DNA from: Pseudomonadota bacterium
GTDB taxonomy: Bacteria > Pseudomonadota > Alphaproteobacteria > Acetobacterales > Acetobacteraceae
Assembly (NCBI GenBank): GCA_021815825.1
Contig: JAKAZO010000004.1
Span: 1-64,000 of the forward strand
Length of the DNA stretch: 64,000 bases
Direction: 5' to 3'
Shown: positions 16,082 to 24,410 of the stretch, piece by piece
Numbering within the stretch: the first letter of the stretch is position 1
Layout: every line of letters starts with the position of its first letter
Translations under genes and position numbers: made by a program
The notes under the pieces: model-generated
Told to the model about the DNA's origin: nothing
The model's input: only the letters and a program-made list of their open reading frames with translations
The model's database searches: none

Positions 16082-16801
16082 TCAGGCGGTGAGGAAGCCG
16101 AGCCGATCGGCCTCGAACACGCCGCAGGTCAGCGCACCGCCCATCACCGCTCCGGTATCGAGTCCGACGCGGTTGGCGCGCACCACCGGCGCGTGCGCCG
16201 GCGTATGGCCGTGCACGACGACCGCCCCGAACGCCTCGGTCGCCGAAAGGAAGGGCTCCCGGATCCAAAGCAGATCGTCGGCGGTCTGCGCCGCGAGCGG
16301 CACACCCGGTCGCACGCCGGCATGGACGAAGAGATAGTCGCCGGCGCGGTGGCGCAGTGGCAGTGCCCGCAGGAAGTCCAGATGCGACGGCGGAATCAAC
16401 CCGGCCCAGGCGGCCGGGCGCAGCCGCGGCACCACGCCCCAGCTCGACAACGTCGCGGCGCCACCATTATCGAGCCAGAGCCCGACCTCGTCGCCGGCCA
16501 ACGCGTCGAGCGCCATCTGCTCGTGGTTGCCGCGCAGCGTGATCGCCATCAGCGCCGGCGACGCGGTGTCCCGCAAGGCCAGCAGCGCCCGGATCACGCC
16601 AGCGCTATCCGGCCCACGATCGAGCAGATCGCCAAGATGCACCAGCTCCGCGCGCGCAACGGGGCGGGCGGCAAGGTCGGCCAACACCGCCCGGTGCAAC
16701 GCCGCCAACTGGTCCGAGCAGCCATGGATGTCGCCGATCGCGTAGACGCGCAGGCCCGAGGGCAGATGCCCCGGCGCCGGGATCGTCGCGGACAGGGTCA
16801 T
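16082..16801 (-). CDS. Metallophosphoesterase, serine/threonine protein phosphatase/ApaH-like
   Basis: The 239-residue protein has the calcineurin-like motifs in order: YAIGDIHGC, HLGDLLDRGPDS, TLRGNHEQMAL, LFVHAGVRPG and VVHGHTPAH. These provide the two-metal centre of phosphoprotein phosphatases and diadenosine tetraphosphatase. The size and the GVRPGVPLAAQ block are closer to bacterial PrpA-like protein phosphatases than to ApaH. The ATG at 16801 starts 18 residues before the first motif; the frame upstream is unrelated. It diverges from the degenerate GGDEF-EAL pair. Confidence 0.9.
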   Translation of the reverse strand: MTLSATIPAPGHLPSGLRVYAIGDIHGCSDQLAALHRAVLADLAARPVARAELVHLGDLLDRGPDSAGVIRALLALRDTASPALMAITLRGNHEQMALDALAGDEVGLWLDNGGAATLSSWGVVPRLRPAAWAGLIPPSHLDFLRALPLRHRAGDYLFVHAGVRPGVPLAAQTADDLLWIREPFLSATEAFGAVVVHGHTPAHAPVVRANRVGLDTGAVMGGALTCGVFEADRLGFLTA

Positions 16802-16991
16802 CGGCGCAGACAGAGCGGCGGAGAGGGCGCCGGTAACGCGGGAGTAATCATGCCAGCCCGATGATAGTTCGAATGCCCGCCGCGACGCCATGGCCGTACG
16901 CCGTGGCCGCGCCGGCGGGACGGTGCGCAGGCAAGACGCGGAGCCCAATGAACGCGAGACAGCGAGGTCGGCCACCTCGCGCGCGGCCAGA

Positions 16992-18335
16992 ATGGCCGAC
17001 GTGACCGTGGTCCCCCCCGAAGCTGGCCGACTTCTGGCATTGGCCCAGCGTGCCCAGCGTACTCCGCTGCCGCGGGTCGCACTCGTGCTGCACCTCTCGC
17101 GCCTCGCCTCGCCACGTCTGGCGCACCGGCGGATTGCGCTCGCGGTGATCCAGGAGGCCGCCGAACGGCTGGACGGGCAGATCTTTCCGCTCCATTCCGG
17201 CGACGTCGTTCTGGTCTGCCAGGACACGGCCAGTGACCTGGCCGGGTTGGCACAGACGCTGGCCCGCTTGTTTCGTGCGGCAACGGCCGATGGCCGCGCA
17301 CCGATCTCGATCTTCGCGCTTGCGACCGACGCGGCCGCGCTCGCCGACTATGCCGCCGCTCAGGCCGGCGCGGCGCAGCAGAGCCTGGAGGAGGATCCGT
17401 CCTGCCCCCCGGGCACCGTCGACGAGATCGAGGCGGCGCTGACGCCCTTGCCGCTGCCCACATTGCTGCGCCGCCAGAGCATCATTCGCCTGCTCCGCAC
17501 CCCAGGCGGGGGCCGGCGGCTGCAGCCCATCGCCCATGAGATCGGCTACGCGGCCGCCGCATGGCACCGCCATCACCCGCGTTCCGCTTCGGTGCTCGCA
17601 GATCCGGGGCTCTCGCGCCATCTCGGCGAGCGGCTCGACCAGCGGCTCCTGGTCGGCCTCACGGCCGCTCTCGGCACCGGCCAGCCGCTCGACGCGGTAC
17701 GCGCGCAGCGTGCCGGGCCGGGTTATCTGCTGCGCATGACGCTGACCAGCGTGGTCTCGGAGCGCTTCCTTGCTCTGGTGGCCGCTTGCCGCCCGCATGA
17801 GGTTCGCCTCGGCATCTCGCTCTCCTTCGTCGATGCCTGCGCCGACCCGGGCGGCTATGCGCGGGCACGCGCAGCACTGGCGGAGGCGGGCTTCTTGCTC
17901 CTGCTCGGCGCGATCACGCCGACCCAGTTCGCCCTCACCCGCCCCTGGACCTTGCAGCCCGACATGCTCGCCATCGACCTGCCGCCCGGCGCGACGGCAC
18001 TCGGCGGGGCCGAAGCCGAGCGTCTGGCGCAAGCGCTCGGCGCGCTGGGCCCCGAACGCGTGGTGCTGCGCCAGCTCGGCAGCGCCGCGGCCCTGGAATG
18101 GGGTCTCGGGCAAGGGGTGGAACTGGTCCAGGGCGCTCATGTCGAGGCGATGCTGGCGGCGCAGCGCATGCAGGTCTGCCCCCATGCGAGCGGCTGCAGC
18201 TTCCGCCAATGCACCGACCGCGCCGCCAGCCTCGACGAGGCCGGTCGCCGCGGCTGCACCAATCCGGCGCTGCTCGATCAGGCGGGATCCGCACCGCGGC
18301 CCAAAGGAACGGGGCCCAGGGGAACGACGCCATGA
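16992..18335 (+). CDS. Degenerate GGDEF-EAL-like protein with C-terminal cysteine cluster
   Basis: This is a 447-residue protein with no confident known family. An N-terminal segment (RIALAVIQEAAERL then IFPLHSGDVVLVCQ) has the spacing of a GGDEF core without its motif. The second half resembles an EAL domain that has lost its catalytic residues: MLAIDLPPG stands where EAL proteins have the lysine strand, and LEWGLGQGVELVQG where they have the conserved QG end. The extreme C-terminus has four cysteines (CPHASGCSFRQC, then GCTNP). The next gene is a paralogue and overlaps its stop. The start is uncertain: no good ribosome binding site is visible and upstream in-frame codons exist. Confidence 0.65.
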   Translation: MADVTVVPPEAGRLLALAQRAQRTPLPRVALVLHLSRLASPRLAHRRIALAVIQEAAERLDGQIFPLHSGDVVLVCQDTASDLAGLAQTLARLFRAATADGRAPISIFALATDAAALADYAAAQAGAAQQSLEEDPSCPPGTVDEIEAALTPLPLPTLLRRQSIIRLLRTPGGGRRLQPIAHEIGYAAAAWHRHHPRSASVLADPGLSRHLGERLDQRLLVGLTAALGTGQPLDAVRAQRAGPGYLLRMTLTSVVSERFLALVAACRPHEVRLGISLSFVDACADPGGYARARAALAEAGFLLLLGAITPTQFALTRPWTLQPDMLAIDLPPGATALGGAEAERLAQALGALGPERVVLRQLGSAAALEWGLGQGVELVQGAHVEAMLAAQRMQVCPHASGCSFRQCTDRAASLDEAGRRGCTNPALLDQAGSAPRPKGTGPRGTTP

Positions 18336-19531
18336 TGGCGCTGCTGCCCCGGCGCGACGACGCAGCGGCGTTGGCCGGCCTGATCCAGAGCTGTCTGGCC
18401 GCACGCATCAACCGCCAGGTTCTGCTCCTGCGTCTCGGCGCCCTGCCGGCGGAACTGACGCGCCCGCACCACCTCCGGCTGCTGTTCGCCGCGCTCGATC
18501 CGCTCCTCGGGGCCGACCGCGCCCAGCTGTTCCGCATCGCCGAACGCACCGCGGTCGTCGTCTGGCGTGGCCAGGCCCCCGAGCGGCTGGAGGCGGCGAT
18601 CGCCGGGCTGCGGCTGCTGCTCGCGGACATGCCGGTGGCGCTGCCGGATTTCTCCACCCTCATCGAGCGGCTGGAGCTGCCCGCCAACGCCGAGACGCTG
18701 GCGCAGGTGATCCGCGAAACGTCCCAGGATGCAGCGCTTTCGCCCGCGGACGGGGCGGCACAGCAGCGGCTCGATACCCGTGCCCTGGCGGCGCTCGAGC
18801 ACTCTCTGGCTCAGACCGATCTCGCCTCCTTCGCCCGGCGCAAGCCGGTCGGGGCGGTGGCAAGCAGCGGCGCGGTCCGGATCGCCTGGGAAAAGCGCTT
18901 CCTCGCGCTCGACGAGCTCGCCGCGACGATGGTTCCCGGCGTCAATCTGCGGGCCGAGCGCTCGCTGTTCCGCCGCCTCGTGCGCACGCTGGACCGGCGG
19001 TTGCTGGTTTTACTGGCCGAGCCGGCCGATCTCCGCCAGTCCGGGCCGCTGGCGATGAACATGCATGTCGGCGGGATTCTCTCCGCCGAGTTCCAGCGCT
19101 TCGATGCCGCCCTGCCGCCGGCGCTGCGCGGGCAGGTCGTGCTCGATCTCGCCGCACCCGACATTCTCGCCGACCCGCGCGGCTTCCTTTTCGCCCGTGA
19201 CTTCGCCCGCATGCGCGGCTATCGGCTCGGCCTGCACGGGCTGGCCCAGCCGTTGCTCGCGGCCCTGCCCGTGTCGGATCTCGGGCTCGACTACGTCCAT
19301 CTGCGCTGGTCACCCGAATTCGCCCGCCTGCCCGACGCCGGCCGTGCCGCGCTCGATGCGATCGGCGACCTCGAACGGGTCGTACTGGCCAGCGTGCATC
19401 ACGAGGCGGCGCTGGAGTGGGGGCTCGCTCAGGGCATCGGTCTGTTCCAGGGCAGCCTGATCCGCCAGGCGCTGCAGCACGGGCTGGTGATCCTGCCGGA
19501 ACTCACCCCGCCCACACCCCCAACGCCATAG
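18332..19531 (+). CDS. Second degenerate GGDEF-EAL-like protein, paralogue of the preceding gene
   Basis: The 399-residue protein starts in ATGATG overlapping the previous stop, so the two are translationally coupled. The N-terminal part contains AQLFRIAERTAVVVWRG, aligned with a GGDEF strand but lacking the motif. The C-terminal part shares with its neighbour the end pattern RVVLASVHHEAALEWGLAQG followed by LFQGSLI, which is the QGY end of EAL domains. No EAL, NE or DD catalytic motif is evident. It may be a c-di-GMP-binding or structural scaffold protein. It lacks the terminal cysteine cluster. Confidence 0.7.
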   Translation: MMALLPRRDDAAALAGLIQSCLAARINRQVLLLRLGALPAELTRPHHLRLLFAALDPLLGADRAQLFRIAERTAVVVWRGQAPERLEAAIAGLRLLLADMPVALPDFSTLIERLELPANAETLAQVIRETSQDAALSPADGAAQQRLDTRALAALEHSLAQTDLASFARRKPVGAVASSGAVRIAWEKRFLALDELAATMVPGVNLRAERSLFRRLVRTLDRRLLVLLAEPADLRQSGPLAMNMHVGGILSAEFQRFDAALPPALRGQVVLDLAAPDILADPRGFLFARDFARMRGYRLGLHGLAQPLLAALPVSDLGLDYVHLRWSPEFARLPDAGRAALDAIGDLERVVLASVHHEAALEWGLAQGIGLFQGSLIRQALQHGLVILPELTPPTPPTP

Positions 19532-19587
19532 GCCGGACCGCGAGGCGCCGCGGCTTTCTCCCCCGTCCGCATAGCGTATTGATACAT

Positions 19588-19616
19588 AATCGCAATCGTT
19601 GTCATTCTTGTATACT
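19588..19616 (+). promoter_or_regulatory. AT-rich upstream region with TATACT box and Fur-like sequence
   Basis: AATCGCAATCGTTGTCATT (19588-19606) shows partial similarity to an inverted Fur-type box. TATACT at 19611-19616 could be a -10 element 27 bases before the histidine kinase start. No convincing -35 at 17 bases was found. Confidence 0.3.
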
Positions 19617-19642
19617 GCTGGGTTCATCACTAACTCCGGCAG

Positions 19643-22300
19643 ATGGATGCAGAAAATTCGAGCAATCGCGCACGACCTCGTGGCTGGTTTAGCGCGGAGC
19701 TCGCGACGGCCGTAGCCGTGCTGCTGCTGGCCCTCACCGGGTGGCTTGCGGGCAACGATCTGGGCGAGGAGCAGGTCGGTCACCGCCTCGACGACCGGAT
19801 CCACGCGGCCGAGCTTGCGGGCAGCACCTTCATTCGCAGCCTGATCGATGTCGAGACCGGCGAACGCGGCTATCTGCTGACAGGGGATAACGCGTTTCTC
19901 GAGCCTTTCGAGACCAGTCGCGGCCGGGTTGCCGCGGAGCTGGACGACCTCGGCGCACAACTGGCGCCAATTCCCGAGGCTGCACCGAGGCTGCAGCGAC
20001 TGCGCGAACTCGCGGCCGCGAAACTCGAATGGACCGAGCGGAATATCGCCCTGCGCCGCGCCGGCGCGGGGCCGGAGGCCGTCGCACGGGTCGCCACCGG
20101 CACAGGCAAGCGGCTCATGGATGCCAACCGCGCCGAGTTGGCCGCGATCCACGCGGCGGCGGAGACCAGACTCATGGACCAGCGCCGGCGCCAGCATGAG
20201 GCCAGTATTCTGAACTGGGTCGCGGTGATCACGCTGAGCAGCTTCGCCAGCGTCCTGCTCGGACTGGCCGCCTTCGACCAACGCCGCATCCGCCGTGCCG
20301 TCGCGGCCGACCTCGCCCGGCTCCAGACATTCACCCGCGCCTTCGGCCTGGCACAGGGCTTCCTGCGCGAGCGGTCCGGGGTGATCACCCACTGGACCGA
20401 GGGCGCCGAGCGGCTCTACGGCTATAGGCGGGAGGAGGCGCTCGGGCAGCTCTGCCAAGACCTGCTCCGCACCAGCTACCCACGGCCGCGCGCGGAGATC
20501 GAGGCTGAGCTGACGCGCGAAGGGCGCTGGCAGGGCGAACTCGCTCGGGTCCGACGCGACGGCGTTCCGCTCACCGTCGTCAGCAATTGGGCCCTACACC
20601 AGGGCAACGGCCCGGGCGGCGAGGCGGTGATCGAGATGAGCAACGACATCACCGCGCTGAAACGCGCGGAGGAGGCGGCGGAGCGCGCCTCCACGCTGCT
20701 CCGTGCGGTGCTCGAAACGACGCCCTGCCCGGTCTACGCCAAGGATCGCGCCGGCCGCATCCTGCTCGCCAACAGCCAGTACCTGGCGACGATCGGCCGG
20801 GACTGGAGCACGGTCGCCGGCCGGAGCAGTGAGGACTTCCAGCACGACCTCGCGGAAGCGGCGCTGGCGATGGAAAGCGACCAGCGCGTGATGGCGGAGG
20901 GCCGCAGCGACAGCGTCGAAGAGCTGGTCACGGTCGAAGGCGGCGGGACACGGGTCCTGCTGGTCAACAAGACACCGATGCGCGGGGCGGACGGGACCGT
21001 GACCGGCCTGGTCGGCGTCGCCTTCGACATCACGGAGCGGCGCGCCGCCGAAACCGCCTTGAGCCGGCTCAATACCGAGCTCGAGCTGCGCGTCGCGGAC
21101 GCGCTCGCCGCGCGCGAGGACGCCCAGCGCCGTGCGGCGCAGGCCGAGCGTTTGCAGGCGCTGGGCCAGCTTGCCGGCGGTATCGCGCACGATTTCAATA
21201 ACGTGCTGCAAGCGATCGCCGGCGCCCTGGCGCTGATCGAGTTGCGTCCCACCGATCCGGATCGCGTGCGGCGCCTGGCCCAGACGGCTGCGACTGCGGC
21301 CGAGCGTGGCGGCGCGATTACCCGCCGCCTGCTCGCCTTCGCCCGCCGCGGCGATCTTCGCGCGGAAGCGATCGACGTCGTCAGGCTACTCGCCGATATG
21401 CGCGAGGTACTAGCGCATGCGCTCGGCTCGCGAGTCAACATCGAGGTGAGCGTTGCGCCAGGCTTGCCGAGCGTGTTTGCCGACAAAGGCCAGCTGGAGA
21501 CCGTGCTGGTCAATCTGGCGACCAACGCGCGCGACGCGATGCCGGACGGCGGCACGCTGAGGTTCCGCTGCGTCGAGGAAAACGTCGAAGAAGGCAGGAC
21601 GGCGCCGTCCGGACTCGCCCCTGGCCGCTACGTGTGCCTGAGCGCCACCGATACCGGGTCCGGCATGGACGCGGCCACGCTGGGGCGGGTGACCGAACCG
21701 TTCTTCTCGACCAAGCCGCCCGGTCAGGGTACCGGTCTTGGCCTGAGCATGGCGCGCGGCTTCGCCGAGCAATCGGGTGGCGCGATGCGCGTGGACAGCG
21801 CCCCCGGGCGCGGGACAACCGTGTCGCTGTGGCTGCCGGCAACCACGCGCCTGCCCGCCGCCGCCGCGACGCCGGCCGCCGCACCTGCGGCGACCGCGGG
21901 ACCGACACAGGGCTTGCTGCTCGTCGATGATGACGCGCTCGTGCGTCAGACCCTGGCCGAGCAACTCGAGCAGGACGGGTATGCCGTGACCGTCGCCGCC
22001 AATGCTGGATCGGCGCTCGAACGGCTCGCCGCGGATCCCGCGATCGCCTTGCTCGTCACCGATTTCTCCATGCCCGGCGACGACGGGATGGCACTGATCC
22101 GGGCCGCTCGCGACCTCCGCCCCGGCCTGCCCGCCATCCTGTTGACCGGCTACGCGGGCGGGGAGCCAGGGAACGAATATGCCACCGCCGCCGCGGGCGA
22201 CGGCGTCGTCGTGATGCGCAAGCCCGTCCGTGGCTTTGATCTTGCGGGCCAGATCGCGGCCCTGCTCGCCAACGACCCTGATGCCGCCTGGAGCGGGTGA
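19643..22300 (+). CDS. Hybrid sensor histidine kinase (CHASE3-PAS-PAS-HisKA-HATPase-REC)
   Basis: This is an 885-residue membrane kinase. A transmembrane helix at about residues 19-35 precedes a periplasmic CHASE3-type sensor (DVETGERGYLLTGD at about 72-85) and a second helix at about 190-212. Two PAS domains follow, each ending in an ITERR/ITALKR-type link, then a coiled coil. The phosphoacceptor is His516 in LAGGIAHDFNNVLQ. The ATP site has NLATNARDAMPDGG, DTGSGMD and GTGLGLSMARG. A receiver domain begins at LLLVDDD, with the phospho-Asp near residue 806 (VTDFSMPG) and a lysine in VMRKPV. No cognate response regulator is adjacent. The last three codons and the stop overlap tRNA-Gly. Confidence 0.93.
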   Translation: MDAENSSNRARPRGWFSAELATAVAVLLLALTGWLAGNDLGEEQVGHRLDDRIHAAELAGSTFIRSLIDVETGERGYLLTGDNAFLEPFETSRGRVAAELDDLGAQLAPIPEAAPRLQRLRELAAAKLEWTERNIALRRAGAGPEAVARVATGTGKRLMDANRAELAAIHAAAETRLMDQRRRQHEASILNWVAVITLSSFASVLLGLAAFDQRRIRRAVAADLARLQTFTRAFGLAQGFLRERSGVITHWTEGAERLYGYRREEALGQLCQDLLRTSYPRPRAEIEAELTREGRWQGELARVRRDGVPLTVVSNWALHQGNGPGGEAVIEMSNDITALKRAEEAAERASTLLRAVLETTPCPVYAKDRAGRILLANSQYLATIGRDWSTVAGRSSEDFQHDLAEAALAMESDQRVMAEGRSDSVEELVTVEGGGTRVLLVNKTPMRGADGTVTGLVGVAFDITERRAAETALSRLNTELELRVADALAAREDAQRRAAQAERLQALGQLAGGIAHDFNNVLQAIAGALALIELRPTDPDRVRRLAQTAATAAERGGAITRRLLAFARRGDLRAEAIDVVRLLADMREVLAHALGSRVNIEVSVAPGLPSVFADKGQLETVLVNLATNARDAMPDGGTLRFRCVEENVEEGRTAPSGLAPGRYVCLSATDTGSGMDAATLGRVTEPFFSTKPPGQGTGLGLSMARGFAEQSGGAMRVDSAPGRGTTVSLWLPATTRLPAAAATPAAAPAATAGPTQGLLLVDDDALVRQTLAEQLEQDGYAVTVAANAGSALERLAADPAIALLVTDFSMPGDDGMALIRAARDLRPGLPAILLTGYAGGEPGNEYATAAAGDGVVVMRKPVRGFDLAGQIAALLANDPDAAWSG

Positions 22301-22362
22301 AGGGAATCGAACCCTCGTATGCAGCTTGGGAAGCTGCCGTTCTACCATTGAACTACACCCGC
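22289..22362 (-). tRNA. tRNA-Gly (anticodon CCC)
   Basis: The gene folds into a cloverleaf. The 7-bp acceptor GCGGGTG pairs with CACCCGC, the D arm is GTTC-AATGGTA-GAAC, the anticodon stem GCAGC/GCTGC encloses the loop TTCCCAA, and the T arm is GAGGG-TTCGATT-CCCTT. The anticodon is CCC, reading GGG. The discriminator base is T and CCA is encoded. The 3' end overlaps the coding end of the histidine kinase on the opposite strand by 12 bases. Confidence 0.95.
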
Positions 22363-22388
22363 GCGACTGCGCTTATAGAAAGCCCGGG

Positions 22389-22417
22389 TTGACGATGCAA
22401 TCGCACCCTGGCAGAAG
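22389..22417 (+). promoter_or_regulatory. Candidate metZ promoter upstream of the riboswitch
   Basis: TTGACG (22389-22394) is followed after 17 bases by CAGAAG. The -35 is good and the -10 weak. Transcription from here would begin about 20 bases before the SAM-II aptamer. Confidence 0.3.
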
Positions 22418-22440
22418 CCCCTCCGGTGGTGGTGCCACTC

Positions 22441-22495
22441 CTCGTGATTTGTTCGGCCGGCTTGCGGCGAGGTGAAACAAGCGCGCTAAAGAGGC
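22441..22495 (+). promoter_or_regulatory. SAM-II riboswitch upstream of metZ
   Basis: The stretch has the SAM-II (metA motif) blocks in order: GTGATTTG, then the P1 hairpin GCCG-GCTTG-CGGC (22456-22468), then GTGAAACAAGC, then GCTAAAGAGG (22485-22494). The P1 loop GCTTG is exactly complementary to CAAGC at 22478-22482, giving the H-type pseudoknot that holds S-adenosylmethionine. The aptamer ends 81 bases before the metZ ATG. High SAM should lower metZ expression. Confidence 0.85.
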
Positions 22496-22575
22496 CCTGA
22501 CCCTCCCGCGCGGAGCGCATCCCGGGGCGGGGTCGCGGCTTCTCCGACGGCCGAGCTTGCGTCGAGAGGGCTATC

Positions 22576-23784
22576 ATGACCGATCAATCCGGCCTCCGTC
22601 CCGCCACGCTTCTCGTTCACGGCGGCATCGAGCGCAGCCAGCACGCCGAGACGTCGGAGGCGCTGTTCCTGACCTCGGGCTTCGTCTACGAAAGCGCCGA
22701 GGAAGCCGCCGCCACCTTCGACGGCAGTCTCACCCGATACCAATATTCGCGCTTCGGCAACCCGACCGTCGCCATGCTCGAGCAGCGTCTCGCGCTGATC
22801 GAGGGCGCCGAGGCATGCCGCGTCACCGCCTCGGGCATGGCGGCCGTCACGGCCGCGCTGCTCTGCCACCTCAAGGCCGGCGACCGCGTCGTCGCCTCGC
22901 GCGCGCTGTTCGGCTCATGCCACTGGATCGTCTCGACCCTGCTGCCGCGCTTCGGCATCGCCAGCGAGTTCGTCGACGGCACGGATCTCGCCCAGTGGCG
23001 CGCGGCGCTGGCCCGCCCCGCAGCGCTCGTGCTGCTGGAGAGCCCCTCCAACCCGATGCTCGAGGTGCTGGACCTTGCCGCCATCGCGGCGCTGGCCCGC
23101 GCCGCCGGAGCGATCACTGTGGTCGACAACGTCTTTGCCACGCCGCTCGGGCAGAAACCGCTCACCCTCGGCGCCGACGTCGTGGTCTATTCGTGTACCA
23201 AGCACATCGACGGCCAGGGCCGCACGCTCGGCGGCGCGGTCCTCGGACGGAAAGGCTGGATCACCGACACGCTGCAGCCCTTCCTGCGCAACACCGGTCC
23301 GGCGCTCTCGCCGTTCAACGCCTGGCTGCTGCTGAAGGGGCTGGAGACGCTGCAGCTCCGCGTCGACGCCGCCAGCCGCAGCGCCGCGACCCTGGCCGAC
23401 CACCTGGCCGCCCGCGCGGAGGTGGATTTCGTCTGGTATCCATTTCGTCCCGACCACCCGCAGGCGGCGCTGGCGCGCGCGCAGATGCGCGACGGCGGCA
23501 CGCTCGTCAGCTTCGCCCTGCGCGGCGGCAGGCCGGCAGCCTTCGCCTTCATGAACGCGCTCCGGCTGATCGCGATCTCGAACAATCTCGGCGATGCCAA
23601 GTCCATGGTGACCCACCCGGCGACGACCACCCACATGCGGATCGGTGCCGAGGAACGCGCCCGCCTCGGCATCGGCGATGGCGTCGTGCGGCTGTCCGTG
23701 GGGCTCGAGGATGTCGCGGACCTCGTCTCGGATCTCGAGCGCGGGCTGACCGCCGCTGGACAAGCGGCCGCCGGCGCGCTGTAG
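22576..23784 (+). CDS. metZ: O-succinylhomoserine sulfhydrylase
   Basis: This is a 402-residue PLP enzyme of the Cys/Met metabolism family that makes homocysteine from O-succinylhomoserine and sulfide. The PLP-binding lysine lies in VVYSCTKHIDGQGRTLGG, and YQYSRFGNPTVAMLEQRLALIEG and MVTHPATTTHMR are family blocks. TKHIDGQGR rather than a cystathionine synthase signature supports MetZ. The ATG follows GAGAGGG. An upstream SAM-II riboswitch gives independent support for a methionine-biosynthetic role. apaG follows after 36 bases. Confidence 0.95.
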   Translation: MTDQSGLRPATLLVHGGIERSQHAETSEALFLTSGFVYESAEEAAATFDGSLTRYQYSRFGNPTVAMLEQRLALIEGAEACRVTASGMAAVTAALLCHLKAGDRVVASRALFGSCHWIVSTLLPRFGIASEFVDGTDLAQWRAALARPAALVLLESPSNPMLEVLDLAAIAALARAAGAITVVDNVFATPLGQKPLTLGADVVVYSCTKHIDGQGRTLGGAVLGRKGWITDTLQPFLRNTGPALSPFNAWLLLKGLETLQLRVDAASRSAATLADHLAARAEVDFVWYPFRPDHPQAALARAQMRDGGTLVSFALRGGRPAAFAFMNALRLIAISNNLGDAKSMVTHPATTTHMRIGAEERARLGIGDGVVRLSVGLEDVADLVSDLERGLTAAGQAAAGAL

Positions 23785-23820
23785 TCGGGGTCTTCGCCCG
23801 CGAGCGCGGTTGCATTGCCC

Positions 23821-24225
23821 ATGACCGAACCTTACCGCCAGACCACGCGCGGCATCCGTGTCAGCGTCCGCGCCTTCTTTCTCGAGGACCAGTCCCGCCC
23901 CGAGGCGGGGCAGTATGTCTGGGCCTACAAGGTGACGATCGAGAACCAGGGCCGCGAAACCGTGCAACTCGTGCGGCGGACCTGGCATATCACCGATGCG
24001 CGCGGGCGCACGCAGCATGTGCACGGAGCCGGCGTGGTCGGGGAACAGCCGATGCTCGAGCCGGGGGAGAGTTTCGAATATACGTCCGGCACTCCGCTCG
24101 GGACGCCCTCGGGCTTCATGACCGGGCTCTATCACATGGTCGTGTCCGATTCCGGGGAGACGTTCGATGTCGCCATCCCGACCTTCAGCCTGGACAGCCC
24201 GCATCAAGCCGGTGGCGTGCACTGA
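23821..24225 (+). CDS. apaG: ApaG (DUF525) protein
   Basis: The 134-residue single-domain protein has a fibronectin-III-like fold. TRGIRVSVRAFFLEDQSRP, YTIRIENQG-like YKVTIENQGRE, LVRRTWHITDARG and PLGTPSGFMTGLYHMV are family hallmarks. ApaG is associated with Co/Mg resistance phenotypes and ApaH in enterobacteria, but its biochemical role is undefined. It is probably cotranscribed with metZ. Confidence 0.95.
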   Translation: MTEPYRQTTRGIRVSVRAFFLEDQSRPEAGQYVWAYKVTIENQGRETVQLVRRTWHITDARGRTQHVHGAGVVGEQPMLEPGESFEYTSGTPLGTPSGFMTGLYHMVVSDSGETFDVAIPTFSLDSPHQAGGVH

Positions 24226-24228
24226 TCG

Positions 24229-24297
24229 GGCCAGCCGATCGGGTTGCGCGATCCGGGGTCGGCGCCATATGCGCGATCGGGGGCAGATTGGCTGGCC
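24229..24297. repeat. Long-range inverted repeat between apaG and folE
   Basis: GGCCAGCC (24229-24236) and GGCTGGCC (24290-24297) are inverted. The intervening 53 bases contain two GCGCGATC copies. It could form a structured RNA in the folE leader or end the apaG transcript. Confidence 0.35.
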
Positions 24298-24410
24298 TCC
24301 GGTCCAAGCGCCCTGATGCTGAAGCGGCTCGCGTTTCAGGAGCTGGGCGCTGACAGCGAAGTGCCGGTGGCCTCGAAATTCGGGCGCGAATTTCCGGGAC
24401 GCGGGCCAGA

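Noticed and set aside
24226-24410. A known riboswitch in the folE leader
   Set aside because: The inverted repeats there do not match tetrahydrofolate or preQ1 aptamer signatures that I can recognise. It is kept only as a low-confidence repeat.
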